Below, piece after piece: positions 8,700 to 16,059 of a stretch of 64,000 nt of DNA (its first letter is position 1; the number at the start of each line of letters is the position of its first letter). The notes below the pieces were generated by a model. That model did not search any database. It was not told the DNA's origin and was given only the letters and a program-made list of their open reading frames with translations. The translations under genes and the position numbers were made by a program. This DNA comes from Candidatus Aristotella avistercoris (GTDB lineage Bacteria > Bacillota > Clostridia > Oscillospirales > Ruminococcaceae). The stretch covers positions 35,777-99,776 of the forward strand of contig CAJFOV010000022.1 in assembly GCA_904397835.1 (NCBI GenBank), in the 5' to 3' direction.

Positions 8700-9023
8700 C
8701 ATAGTAATTTGTTGTAGATCCAAAATAAGAAACCTGTGGGCGGTCCTCCGATGAGCAGGTCGTCTAAATTTGATGATGGATCGAAATTTTGGGATGGATC
8801 CCTTTGATCCCCAATCGGGAGGAGCGCAATCAAAAGGCAGCCAGGATATGGGGCACGGCAGACCCGCAAGAAATGGTGCGCGTGCCAGAGATGGAGCAGG
8901 AGATCGTTGATCTTTACAATGAAAAAACTGGAGAAGTTCAGGGCCGTTGGCAAGACACCATACATATTTGCAGCAGATGCTGGAAAACTAGGGACAGAAT
9001 TCAATGTGAAAAGGGGTACCAAC
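8700..9023. other. Intergenic stretch ahead of spoVAC; nothing identified
   Basis: Apart from the Shine-Dalgarno AAAAGGGG just before spoVAC, I see no convincing gene, terminator or RNA. A forespore sigma-G promoter would be expected; CATATTT at 8963 resembles a -10, but no matching -35 stands at the right distance. Confidence 0.4.
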
Positions 9024-9467
9024 ATGCAAAAAATGACGCCCACAGAATATGGGGAGCTGGTGAAAAAGGCCTCCCCCAACTCCCGCAGCTACCGCACCAT
9101 TCCCATGGCCTTCCTGGTGGGGGGCTTCATCTGCGCCCTGGGCGAGGGGCTGCGGACCCTCTACCTCTCCTGGGGACTGCAGGAGGATGTGGCCGGGGGC
9201 CTGGTTTCGGTGACGCTGATCTTTCTGTCCGTGCTGTGTACGGGGCTCAACCTCTACGACAATCTGGCCAAATATGCGGGGGCGGGCACCCTGGTGCCCA
9301 TCACCGGGTTCGCCAACGCCGTAGCCTCCCCCACTCTGGAATTTAAGCAGGAGGGCATGGTCCTGGGCATGGGGGCCAAGATGTTCACCATTGCCGGGCC
9401 GGTGATCCTCTATGGCGTCCTGGCCAGCTTTATTTACGGGGCCATCCTCTGGGTGTTCCGGGGCTAG
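9024..9467 (+). CDS. spoVAC: Stage V sporulation protein AC
   Basis: SpoVAC is an inner-spore-membrane channel component for dipicolinic acid (calcium-DPA) uptake in sporulation and release in germination. 147 residues with four hydrophobic segments, starting QKMTPTEYGELVKKASP as in the family. It includes the conserved GAGTLVPITGFANAV segment (about residues 90-105). The start at ATG 9024 fits the family N-terminus and has AAAAGGGG 8 bases upstream; the frame is open further upstream but without a ribosome site. First gene of the spoVAC-D-E operon. Confidence 0.95.
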   Translation: MQKMTPTEYGELVKKASPNSRSYRTIPMAFLVGGFICALGEGLRTLYLSWGLQEDVAGGLVSVTLIFLSVLCTGLNLYDNLAKYAGAGTLVPITGFANAVASPTLEFKQEGMVLGMGAKMFTIAGPVILYGVLASFIYGAILWVFRG

Positions 9468-9484
9468 AGGGGAGGGAGCGAACA

Positions 9485-10507
9485 ATGGCAAAGCGGCAGG
9501 GCAAACAGACCATCCGCCTGGAGAGACCCGTCTCCATCCTCAGCTATGCCTCCACCGTGGGAAAGAAGGAGTCCGAGGGCCCCCTGGCGCCCTACTTTGA
9601 CGTCACCAGCCAGGACAATTTCTTTGGCCAAAAGACCTGGGAAAAGGCGGAGAGCGAGATCCAGCGCAGCACCCTGCAGAAGGCCCTGGAGAAGGGGGGC
9701 CTGTCCGCCGGGGAGGTGGACATCGTCTTTGCAGGGGACCTGCTCAACCAGTGCATCGGCTCGGCCTACGGCCTGCGGGAGATGGGCATCCCCTTTGCAG
9801 GCCTGTACGGGGCCTGCTCCACCATGGCAGAGAGCCTGATTTTGGCCAGTCTCCTGGTGGAGAGCGGGGCGGCGGGCAAGGCGGCAGCCGTCACCTCCTC
9901 CCACTTCTGTTCGGCGGAGCGGCAGTTCCGGTTCCCCCTGGACTACGGGGGCCAACGCACGCCCACCTCCCAGTGGACCGTCACCGGCGGCGGCGCCTGC
10001 GTGGTGGGACCCGTTGGGGAGGCGCCCTATGTCAAGGAGATGGCGATTGGCCTCATTGAAGATCTGGGGGTCAAGGATATGAACAACATGGGCGGCGCTA
10101 TGGCGCCGGCGGCGGTGAGCACCCTGTCCCAGTTTTTCACCGATACCAACACCAAACCGGACCAGTACGACCTGATTCTCACCGGGGACCTGGGCCTGGT
10201 GGGCAGCGAGCTGCTCAAGCAGCTTATGGAGCGGGAGGGCCACCCCCTGGGTAGCCGCCACGCCGACTGCGGGCTGCTCATCTTTGACCGGGAACAGCAG
10301 CAGGTGGATGCAGGGGCCTCCGGCTGCGGCTGCAGCGCATCGGTGCTCTGTGGCTATGTGCTGGAGAAGCTCCGCAAGGGGGAGCTCAAGGAGGTTCTCT
10401 TTATGGCCACCGGAGCCCTCATGAGCCCTACCTCCTCCCAGCAGGGGGAAAGTATCCCGGGTATCGCCCACCTGGTCCATCTGTCCAACAGCCCAACTGC
10501 ACTGTAG
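9485..10507 (+). CDS. spoVAD: Stage V sporulation protein AD
   Basis: 340 residues with a thiolase-like fold. SpoVAD binds dipicolinic acid and sits on the outer face of the spore inner membrane with the other SpoVA proteins. Characteristic parts are the DNFFGQKTWEKAE segment, the GLYGACSTMAE motif (about residues 108-118), SSHFCSAERQFRFP and the WTVTGGGA segment. Seventeen bases after spoVAC and 14 before spoVAE. Confidence 0.96.
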   Translation: MAKRQGKQTIRLERPVSILSYASTVGKKESEGPLAPYFDVTSQDNFFGQKTWEKAESEIQRSTLQKALEKGGLSAGEVDIVFAGDLLNQCIGSAYGLREMGIPFAGLYGACSTMAESLILASLLVESGAAGKAAAVTSSHFCSAERQFRFPLDYGGQRTPTSQWTVTGGGACVVGPVGEAPYVKEMAIGLIEDLGVKDMNNMGGAMAPAAVSTLSQFFTDTNTKPDQYDLILTGDLGLVGSELLKQLMEREGHPLGSRHADCGLLIFDREQQQVDAGASGCGCSASVLCGYVLEKLRKGELKEVLFMATGALMSPTSSQQGESIPGIAHLVHLSNSPTAL

Positions 10508-10521
10508 AGGGAGGAAGTATC

Positions 10522-10890
10522 ATGGAACTGATTTTACCCTATCTCAAGGCATTCCTGGTGGGCGGCGCCATCTGCGCTGTGGGCCAGGTTTTGATCGACT
10601 ACACCAAACTGACCCCCGCCCGGATTCTGGTGCTCTTTGTGGTGCTGGGGGTGGCCCTCACAGGCCTCGGGATCTACCAGCCCCTCATTGACTTTGCAGG
10701 GGCGGGGGCCACGGTCCCCCTCACTGGTTTTGGGTCCCTGCTGGCCAAAGGGGTTCAAAAGGCCGTGGAGGAGCAGGGGGCCTTTGGCATTCTCACCGGC
10801 GGACTCACCGCCTCCGCAGCGGGAATTTCCGCGGCCATTGTCTTCTCCTGGATCGGGGCCCTGGTCTTCAAATCCGGGGACAAAAGCTGA
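10522..10890 (+). CDS. spoVAE: Stage V sporulation protein AE
   Basis: 122 residues, almost entirely hydrophobic (three or four helices), resembling SpoVAC in the GAGATVPLTGFGSLLA segment. It is the third and last component of the DPA channel operon. As in other clostridia, only C, D and E are present; spoVAA, AB and AF are absent around it. ATG behind GAGGGAGG. Confidence 0.94.
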   Translation: MELILPYLKAFLVGGAICAVGQVLIDYTKLTPARILVLFVVLGVALTGLGIYQPLIDFAGAGATVPLTGFGSLLAKGVQKAVEEQGAFGILTGGLTASAAGISAAIVFSWIGALVFKSGDKS

Positions 10891-10931
10891 CTGGGAATGC
10901 CGCCTTTTCATGGAACAGTCACATTTTTCAA

Positions 10932-10975
10932 ATCAAAAAACCGGTTCACAGGGCCCTCTGTGAACCGGTTTTGAT
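10932..10975. terminator. Bidirectional terminator between spoVAE and nrdG
   Basis: CCGGTTCACAG and CTGTGAACCGG form a perfect stem flanked by A and T runs on both sides, so it can stop transcription from either direction. Confidence 0.9.
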
Positions 10976-10982
10976 CTGTTGT

Positions 10983-11498
10983 TCAGTTGTAGATGCCGTG
11001 CCAGCGGGGGGCATCCACCTCCACCGCCCGGCCGGCGGCCAGGCTCTTGGGCACATCCAAAATCCGCTGGTTGCGGCTGCCCCGGAACACCAGCTCCAGG
11101 CTCCGCTCCGCCAGCAGAAAGGGCCCGTCAATGAGAACGTCCAACTGGGAGAGCAGCGCCCGCTGGTCCGCGGTGCCCTCCAGCAGTTCCTCAAAGGTGT
11201 AGCCGGAGTAGCTGGCCACCTCGTACCCCCGGTCCTTCAGGAGCTTTGCCAGGGTGGCAAACCCCTTGGCCTGGGAGAAGGGCTCTCCGCCGGAGAAGGT
11301 CACGCCCCGGGCCAGCGGATTGCTCTGCACCAGGTGCAGCAGCGCTTCCTCCTCCATGGGGGTCCCTCCCTCAAAGGGCCAGGTCTCCGGGTTGTGGCAG
11401 CCGGGGCAGTGGTGGGGGCATCCCTGGCAGAAGATGGCCACCCGGATGCCGGGGCCATCTACAATGCTGTCCCCCACAACCCCTGCAATGTTAAGCAT
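10983..11498 (-). CDS. nrdG: Anaerobic ribonucleotide reductase activating enzyme
   Basis: 171 residues. NrdG is the radical-SAM activase that creates the glycyl radical on class III ribonucleotide reductase. The [4Fe-4S] motif CPHHCPGC (CX3CX2C) is near residues 30-37, with TFSGGEPF near 92. The ATG overlaps the stop of the upstream 53-codon gene (ATGCTTAA), implying translational coupling with the peptide that carries its target glycine. Confidence 0.95.
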   Translation of the reverse strand: MLNIAGVVGDSIVDGPGIRVAIFCQGCPHHCPGCHNPETWPFEGGTPMEEEALLHLVQSNPLARGVTFSGGEPFSQAKGFATLAKLLKDRGYEVASYSGYTFEELLEGTADQRALLSQLDVLIDGPFLLAERSLELVFRGSRNQRILDVPKSLAAGRAVEVDAPRWHGIYN

Positions 11499-11652
11499 TG
11501 GGGCCCAGACCGTGCTTCACCCGGTCGTGCTCCTCCGCCTTCTTGGCGTCGTTCCACTTGTCCATGGTGCCCACCAGGTAGCCGGTGATGCGGCGGATGC
11601 GCTCAAAGGGGACGTCTTTGCCTACAACGGATTGTCTCTGCATAGCAGCCAT
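11491..11652 (-). CDS. Separate glycyl-radical peptide of class III ribonucleotide reductase (split NrdD C-terminus)
   Basis: A 53-codon gene with AGGAGGAAC 7 bases ahead of its ATG. After about 17 residues it reads FERIRRITGYLVGT, then DKWNDAK and HDRVKHGL. This is the extreme C-terminus of NrdD enzymes (E. coli: RRVCGYLG...FNAGK...RVKH), including the glycine that carries the radical (ITGYL). In other bacteria this segment is fused to NrdD; here NrdD stops 66 bases upstream. The small protein would therefore have to dock onto the NrdD barrel, much as YfiD supplies a spare radical domain to pyruvate formate-lyase. The NrdG start overlaps its stop. Confidence 0.9.
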   Translation of the reverse strand: MAAMQRQSVVGKDVPFERIRRITGYLVGTMDKWNDAKKAEEHDRVKHGLGPNA

Positions 11653-11718
11653 ATTTTGTTCCTCCTGTTCTGGTTCTCATTGGAAGGTTCCTTCCATTCT
11701 TTGCAGTTGCGGTGGACC

Positions 11719-14010
11719 CTATTCACACCCGCAGAAGGTGGGCACCCCGCCGGGATACATCTTGCGCAGTTCCCGCAGCTTTGCCTCGCTGATGGGTTCC
11801 CCCTCCCGGCGGCCGCAGCGGGGGCACACGTCGCCGATGACGCCCACATAGCCGCAGACCGGATCCCGGTCCACCGGGTGGTTGATGCTGCCGTAGCCGA
11901 TGCCCGCATCGTGCATACAGCGCACCACACTCTCAAAGGCCTCCACATTGTTGGCCGTGTCCCCGTCCAGCTCCACATAGCTGATGTGGCCGGCGTTGGT
12001 CAGGGCGTGGTAGGGGGCCTCAATTTGAATCTTGTCAAAGGCGGAGATGGGATACCACACCGGCACGTGGAAGCTGTTGGTGTAGTACTCCCGGTCGGTG
12101 ACGCCGGGGATCTTGCCGTAGCGCTTCTGATCCATGCGTACAAACCGGCCGGAGAGGCCCTCCGCCGGGGTGGCCAGCAGGGTGAAGTTCATCCGCATGG
12201 CCTGGCTCTTGCGGTCGCAGTACTCCCGCATGTGGCGGACAATGGCAAGGCCCTTCTCCTGCATCTCCTTGGACTCCCCGTGGTGGTGGCCGTAGAGGCT
12301 GGTGAGGGTCTCTGCAAGGCCGATGAAGCCGATGGAGAGGGTGCCGTGCTTGAGCACCTCCCGCACAGTGTCATTGGGCCCCAGCTTGTCGGAATCCAGC
12401 CAGACCCCCTGGCCCATGAGGAAGGGGAAGTTGTACACATGCTTCTCCGCCTGGATCTCGAACCGGTCCAGCAGCTGCTTGGCCACCAGGTCCATCATCT
12501 GGTCCAGCTTTTTATAGAAGAGGGCCTCGTCCCCGTGGCTCTCAATGGCCAGGCGGGGCAGATTGATGGAGGTGAAGCTCAAATTGCCGCGGCTGAAGCT
12601 GATCTGCCGGTCCGGGTCGTAGACATTGCCCATGACCCGGGTGCGGCAGCCCATGGTGGCCACCTCCGTCTCCGGGTGTCCGGGCTTGTAGTATTGCAGG
12701 TTAAAGGGGCTGTCCAAAAAGACGTAGTTGGGGAACAGCCGCTTGGCGCTCACCTTGCAGGAAAGCTTGAACAGGTCGTAGTTGGGATCCCCCTCGTTGT
12801 AGTTGACCCCCTCCTTGACCTTGAAGATGTGGATGGGGAAGATGCAGGTCTCCCCGTGGCCCAGGCCCGCGTCGGTGGCCATGAGGATGTTGCGGATGAC
12901 CATGCGGCCCTCTGGGGAGGTGTCGGTCCCATAGTTGATGGAACTGAAGGGGGTTTGGGCGCCGGCCCGGCTGTGCATGGTGTTCAGGTTGTGGACAAAC
13001 CCCTCCATGGCCTGGTAGGTGGCCCGGTCGGTCTCTCTGGTGGCCCGGCGGCGGACGGTGGCAACCAGGTGCTGGGCCCGCTCGGGGGCAAAGCCATACT
13101 GCTCCGCCAGCAGTTTGGCCAGGCGGCCGTCAAATTCTGCCACATCGGTCTCCAGGCGGGGACCGTCGCCCACAGCGGTCTTGACCTGGTCCACCAGAGC
13201 CTTCACCGTGTCCTCCTGGCTCTCCTGGTCCAGCAGGTCCTCCACCGACTCGGTGAGCTTGCGGGTGTAGGACTTGCGGAAGGTCTTGGCCACCCCCAGC
13301 GCCATACCGTAGTCAAAGTTGGGGATGCTCTGGCCGCCGTGCTGGTCGTTCTGGTTGGACTGGATGGCGATGGCCGCCAGGGCCGCATAGCTGGCGATGC
13401 CCTGGGGCTCCCGCAGGAAGCCGTGGCCGGTGGAAAAACCACCCTTGAAGAGCTTGATGATGTCGATTTGGCAGCAGGTGGTGGTCAGGGAGTAGAAGTC
13501 AAAGTCGTGGATGTGGATGTCCCCCTCCCGGTGGGCCTTGGCCTGCTCCGGAGTCAAGAGATAGGCCTCGTTGTAGGCCTTGGCGCCGGCGGTGCCAATC
13601 TGGAGCATGCTGCCCATGGCGGTGTTGCCGTCGATGTTGGCATTGTCCCGCTTCATGTCGCTCTGCCGGGCGTCCACGTTGGTGATCTCATCGATGGTGC
13701 GCATGAGGCTGGTGTTGGCCTCCCGGATGCGGGTGCGGTTGGCCCGGTAGAGGATGTAGGCCTTGGCGGTGGTCTCATACCCCTCCTTCATGAGCTCGTA
13801 CTCCACCGCATCCTGGATCTGCTCGATGCGGGGGGGCTCCCCGTCCATGGTCTGCTCCTCCAGCTTTGCATGGACGGCGTTGGCGATCTTGGCCGCATCG
13901 CTGGCATTGCCCTCGCCGGTGGCATCCAGGGCCTTGAGGATGGCGCCGGCAATCTTGCTCTCATCGTACAAAACGATGCGGCCGTCGCGCTTCATGACAC
14001 TGTGAATCAT
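11719..14010 (-). CDS. nrdD: Anaerobic ribonucleoside-triphosphate reductase large subunit, lacking the glycyl-radical tail
   Basis: 763 residues. It reduces ribonucleoside triphosphates to deoxy forms under anoxia. An N-terminal ATP-cone is present (VMKRDGRIVLYDESKI), followed by the ten-stranded barrel (GDIHIHDFDFY, SINYGTDTS, NPAG-type loops). The C-terminal zinc region (VCGYVGVI...CPRCGRREG) ends with an unusual 27-residue tail finishing CGCE. The RxxGYL glycyl-radical motif that should follow the zinc region is absent and is encoded by the next small gene. The start ATG at 14010 follows GGAGAAG. Transcription comes from an NrdR-boxed promoter 250 bases upstream. Confidence 0.95.
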   Translation of the reverse strand: MIHSVMKRDGRIVLYDESKIAGAILKALDATGEGNASDAAKIANAVHAKLEEQTMDGEPPRIEQIQDAVEYELMKEGYETTAKAYILYRANRTRIREANTSLMRTIDEITNVDARQSDMKRDNANIDGNTAMGSMLQIGTAGAKAYNEAYLLTPEQAKAHREGDIHIHDFDFYSLTTTCCQIDIIKLFKGGFSTGHGFLREPQGIASYAALAAIAIQSNQNDQHGGQSIPNFDYGMALGVAKTFRKSYTRKLTESVEDLLDQESQEDTVKALVDQVKTAVGDGPRLETDVAEFDGRLAKLLAEQYGFAPERAQHLVATVRRRATRETDRATYQAMEGFVHNLNTMHSRAGAQTPFSSINYGTDTSPEGRMVIRNILMATDAGLGHGETCIFPIHIFKVKEGVNYNEGDPNYDLFKLSCKVSAKRLFPNYVFLDSPFNLQYYKPGHPETEVATMGCRTRVMGNVYDPDRQISFSRGNLSFTSINLPRLAIESHGDEALFYKKLDQMMDLVAKQLLDRFEIQAEKHVYNFPFLMGQGVWLDSDKLGPNDTVREVLKHGTLSIGFIGLAETLTSLYGHHHGESKEMQEKGLAIVRHMREYCDRKSQAMRMNFTLLATPAEGLSGRFVRMDQKRYGKIPGVTDREYYTNSFHVPVWYPISAFDKIQIEAPYHALTNAGHISYVELDGDTANNVEAFESVVRCMHDAGIGYGSINHPVDRDPVCGYVGVIGDVCPRCGRREGEPISEAKLRELRKMYPGGVPTFCGCE

Positions 14011-14252
14011 AGCTTCTTCTCCATTCTGTGTAATTTATGGAATCTCGTAACAAGGTAATTTCTTGGGATCGGGAGACATTCCACTGCACCAAAGGGAACA
14101 GAGGGGGCAAAGGGGATGGCAGCCGCCCTCAGCCATCTGAGATCCGCAGAAAAGCGGCCGCAAAGCCGCCAAATTCATGGGAAGGATCCCTCTGCCATAA
14201 CCGCGGCCTGTGAAGGACTTACCTGGGACAAGACACTAGATATACAAAATGC
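14011..14252 (-). other. Long GC-rich 5' leader of nrdD
   Basis: The likely transcription start near 14252 leaves a leader of about 240 nucleotides. It is GC-rich with several potential hairpins (for example CCGC-N6-GCGG and GATGGC...GCCATC). I looked for a cobalamin riboswitch, common at RNR genes, and did not find its B12 box. Function unknown. Confidence 0.4.
14233..14248. promoter_or_regulatory. NrdR box 2 (upstream of nrdD)
   Basis: ACACTAGATATACAAA resembles the NrdR consensus (acaCwAtATaTwGtgt). It lies 16 bases from the first box, the standard spacing for paired NrdR boxes on one DNA face. Confidence 0.65.
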
Positions 14253-14258
14253 ACTCCT

Positions 14259-14287
14259 ATTATCACACTATATATAGTATAAGTCAA
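14259..14287 (-). promoter_or_regulatory. Sigma-A promoter of nrdD
   Basis: On the minus strand: TTGACT (14282-14287), 17 bases, GATAAT (14259-14264). The spacer is exactly filled by NrdR box 1, so NrdR bound with (d)ATP would block polymerase. Confidence 0.8.
14265..14280. promoter_or_regulatory. NrdR box 1 (inside the nrdD promoter)
   Basis: ACACTATATATAGTAT, an excellent match to the NrdR box. It occupies the promoter spacer and is paired with a second box at 14233. Confidence 0.85.
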
Positions 14288-14542
14288 GGCGATAGCCCAA
14301 AAAAGAGAGACGAGAAAAGCGGTGAAATTTTGTTTGGTTTGCATACTGTTTTTTCCCTTACAGTATGCTGCTTCGAGAAAATGCCCCAATTTGGTATATT
14401 TTTGGTTTTCTTATCCCAAGAGTAAAGGGGAAACCTGGAAGAAAAGGGGGCAGCAGTGCGGCATGCACATAAAAAAGAGAATCGCCCCATGGACCCAGGC
14501 GCAGGAGGGGAGGGAGGCCCCGCTCGGGATTTTCTGGCAAAC
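14288..14542. other. Intergenic region between the nrdD promoter and the rpsT terminator
   Basis: About 250 bases of moderately AT-rich sequence. I see no supported gene or RNA; open frames here have no ribosome sites and no familiar sequence. Confidence 0.4.
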
Positions 14543-14575
14543 AAAAAACAGCCTCACAACGGTGGGGCTGTTTTT
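14543..14575 (-). terminator. Terminator of rpsT
   Basis: CAGCC..CAC pairs with GTG..GGCTG around a short loop. On the minus strand it ends in GGCTGTTTTTTG. Confidence 0.85.
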
Positions 14576-14597
14576 GCCAGAGACAATATCACACAGC

Positions 14598-14861
14598 TTA
14601 GGCCTTGGCGGCGTTGAGCTTGCGGGCCAGGCTGGCCTTCTTTCTGGAAGCTGTGTTTTTAGGAAGAACCCCCTTGGCGCACGCCTGATCCACCTTCTTG
14701 ATGGCCAGGGTCACCGCGGCCTCCATGTTGTCAGCTTTGCTGGCAACCGCAGCATCGGCCTGCTTGAGGACAGTCTTCAGATTGGAGCGAATCATCTTGT
14801 TGCGGAGCGTCTTGGTGGAAGAAACCAGCACTCTCTTCTTCGCGGATTTAATGTTTGGCAT
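14598..14861 (-). CDS. rpsT: 30S ribosomal protein S20
   Basis: 87 residues, very basic, starting MPNIKSAKKRV and ending LARKLNAAKA, typical of bS20, which binds 16S rRNA in the small subunit body. The start ATG at 14861 follows GGAGGTGTCAC. The frame is open further upstream but without family similarity. Its own promoter and terminator make it monocistronic; gpr is divergent, the common clostridial rpsT-gpr arrangement. Confidence 0.97.
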   Translation of the reverse strand: MPNIKSAKKRVLVSSTKTLRNKMIRSNLKTVLKQADAAVASKADNMEAAVTLAIKKVDQACAKGVLPKNTASRKKASLARKLNAAKA

Positions 14862-14897
14862 TGTGACACCTCCTTCACCCATTTGACAGTACAGTTC

Positions 14898-14926
14898 ATC
14901 ATACCATTCCTCTCCAAAAAAAGCAA
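14898..14926 (-). promoter_or_regulatory. Sigma-A promoter of rpsT
   Basis: On the minus strand: TTGCTT (14921-14926), 17 bases, TATGAT (14898-14903), about 30 bases ahead of the start codon. Confidence 0.8.
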
Positions 14927-15008
14927 TGGTATGAAAGGAAAAAATCGCGAAAAAATAACATCGGAACTGCACAAAACAACAAATGTGGACTGAGAGGGAA
15001 CACATTCT

Positions 15009-15038
15009 GTATGTCCAAGGCCATTCCTCCCTATACTA
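15009..15038 (+). promoter_or_regulatory. Candidate sigma-G (forespore) promoter of gpr
   Basis: GTATG (15009-15013) fits the sigma-G -35 (GHATR). After 18 bases comes TATACTA (15032-15038), one mismatch from CATAMTA. gpr is transcribed in the forespore in Bacillus, so the match is in the expected place. Confidence 0.55.
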
Positions 15039-15093
15039 TACTACAAAACCGCCGGTGACACAAGAGCAAACCGGAAAAAAGAGGGGGCTTTTT

Positions 15094-15954
15094 ATGAACT
15101 TTCGCAGCGACCTGGCCCTGGAGCAGGCGGATCAATGGGGGGCGGATCTCCCCCAGGGTATCCAACAGGAACAGCGCCAGGTGGGCAATGTACAGATTGA
15201 CCACATCCGCGTGACGGACCAACAGGGGGCCGCCCTGCTGCAAAAGCCGATGGGCAGTTACATCACCGCCACCCTGCCCCCCTTTGGAGAGCATGCGGAG
15301 CTCTCCCAGGAGGAGCTTCAGGCGTTGGCGGGGGAGCTGCAGCAGCTGCTGCCCCGGGAGGGCCTGGTGCTGGTGGTGGGGCTGGGGAACCGGCACATGA
15401 CACCGGATGCCCTGGGCCCCCTGGCGGCGGACGGGGTGCTGGCCACCCGCCACATTCAGGGGGAGCTGGCCAAGGCCACCGGCCTGGATCAGCTCCGGCC
15501 GGTGGCAGTGCTCTCCCCGGGGGTGCTGGGCCAGACGGGGGTGGAGTCGGCAGAGATCATCGCCTCCATGGCGCAGGAACTGAAGCCCGCGGCGGTGATT
15601 GCCATGGACGCCCTGGCGGCAAGGAATCCCCACCGGCTGGGCTGCGCCATCCAGATGGCCGATTCTGGGATCGCCCCAGGCTCCGGCGTGCTCAACCGCC
15701 GCCGGGAGCTCTCCCGGCAGACCCTCGGGGTGCCGGTGGTTTCCATGGGGGTCCCCACCGTCATCGATGTCCCCACCCTGCTGGCGGACCACCAGGTGCA
15801 GGGGGAGCTGCCCCAGCGGCTGCAGACCCTCATGGTCACCCCACGGGAGGTGGATCTCATGATCCAGCGCTCCGCCAGAGCCCTCTCCCTGGTGGTCAAC
15901 CGGGCCCTGCAGCCGGATGTCCCCCTGGAGGATCTGGCCTACCTCACCAGCTGA
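15094..15954 (+). CDS. gpr: Germination protease
   Basis: GPR cleaves small acid-soluble spore proteins during germination, freeing DNA and supplying amino acids. 286 residues, short for the family (Bacillus about 370) but close to clostridial forms. It begins MNFRSDLALEQAD, where the zymogen pro-segment is expected. Conserved parts include VVGLGNRHMTPDALGP (about residues 96-111), the VIAMDALAAR segment (about 168-177) and GSGVLNRRRELS. ATG 15094 follows GAGGGGG. spoIIP follows about 100 bases on. Confidence 0.95.
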   Translation: MNFRSDLALEQADQWGADLPQGIQQEQRQVGNVQIDHIRVTDQQGAALLQKPMGSYITATLPPFGEHAELSQEELQALAGELQQLLPREGLVLVVGLGNRHMTPDALGPLAADGVLATRHIQGELAKATGLDQLRPVAVLSPGVLGQTGVESAEIIASMAQELKPAAVIAMDALAARNPHRLGCAIQMADSGIAPGSGVLNRRRELSRQTLGVPVVSMGVPTVIDVPTLLADHQVQGELPQRLQTLMVTPREVDLMIQRSARALSLVVNRALQPDVPLEDLAYLTS

Positions 15955-15960
15955 GGACGA

Positions 15961-15990
15961 GGCATAAACCTGCCGCTGGCCGAATATGCT
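15961..15990 (+). promoter_or_regulatory. Possible sigma-E promoter of spoIIP
   Basis: GGCATAAA (15961-15968), 14 bases, AATATGCT (15983-15990) partly match the sigma-E consensus (GKCATATT / CATACAMT). spoIIP needs mother-cell expression, which makes the weak match worth recording. Confidence 0.35.
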
Positions 15991-16059
15991 GTATGGTAAC
16001 ATCTCGGGAGGAGCGGGACAAAGCCTCCCGAAGGATGACAAGAGCCGGAGGTGGGGATT

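Noticed and set aside
8860..9000. NUDIX-like N-terminus (EIVDLYNEKTGEVQG) ahead of spoVAC
   Set aside because: Only about 15 residues resemble a NUDIX start, no NUDIX box follows and the frame runs into spoVAC in another phase.
11254..14058. A 934-codon plus-strand open frame opposite nrdD and nrdG
   Set aside because: High GC suppresses stops on the complementary strand. The protein is low-complexity (Val/Gly/Leu/His-rich), lacks a ribosome site, and the minus strand holds clear RNR genes.
14011..14252. Cobalamin riboswitch in the nrdD leader
   Set aside because: I looked for the B12 box and the flanking conserved segments on the minus strand and did not find them.
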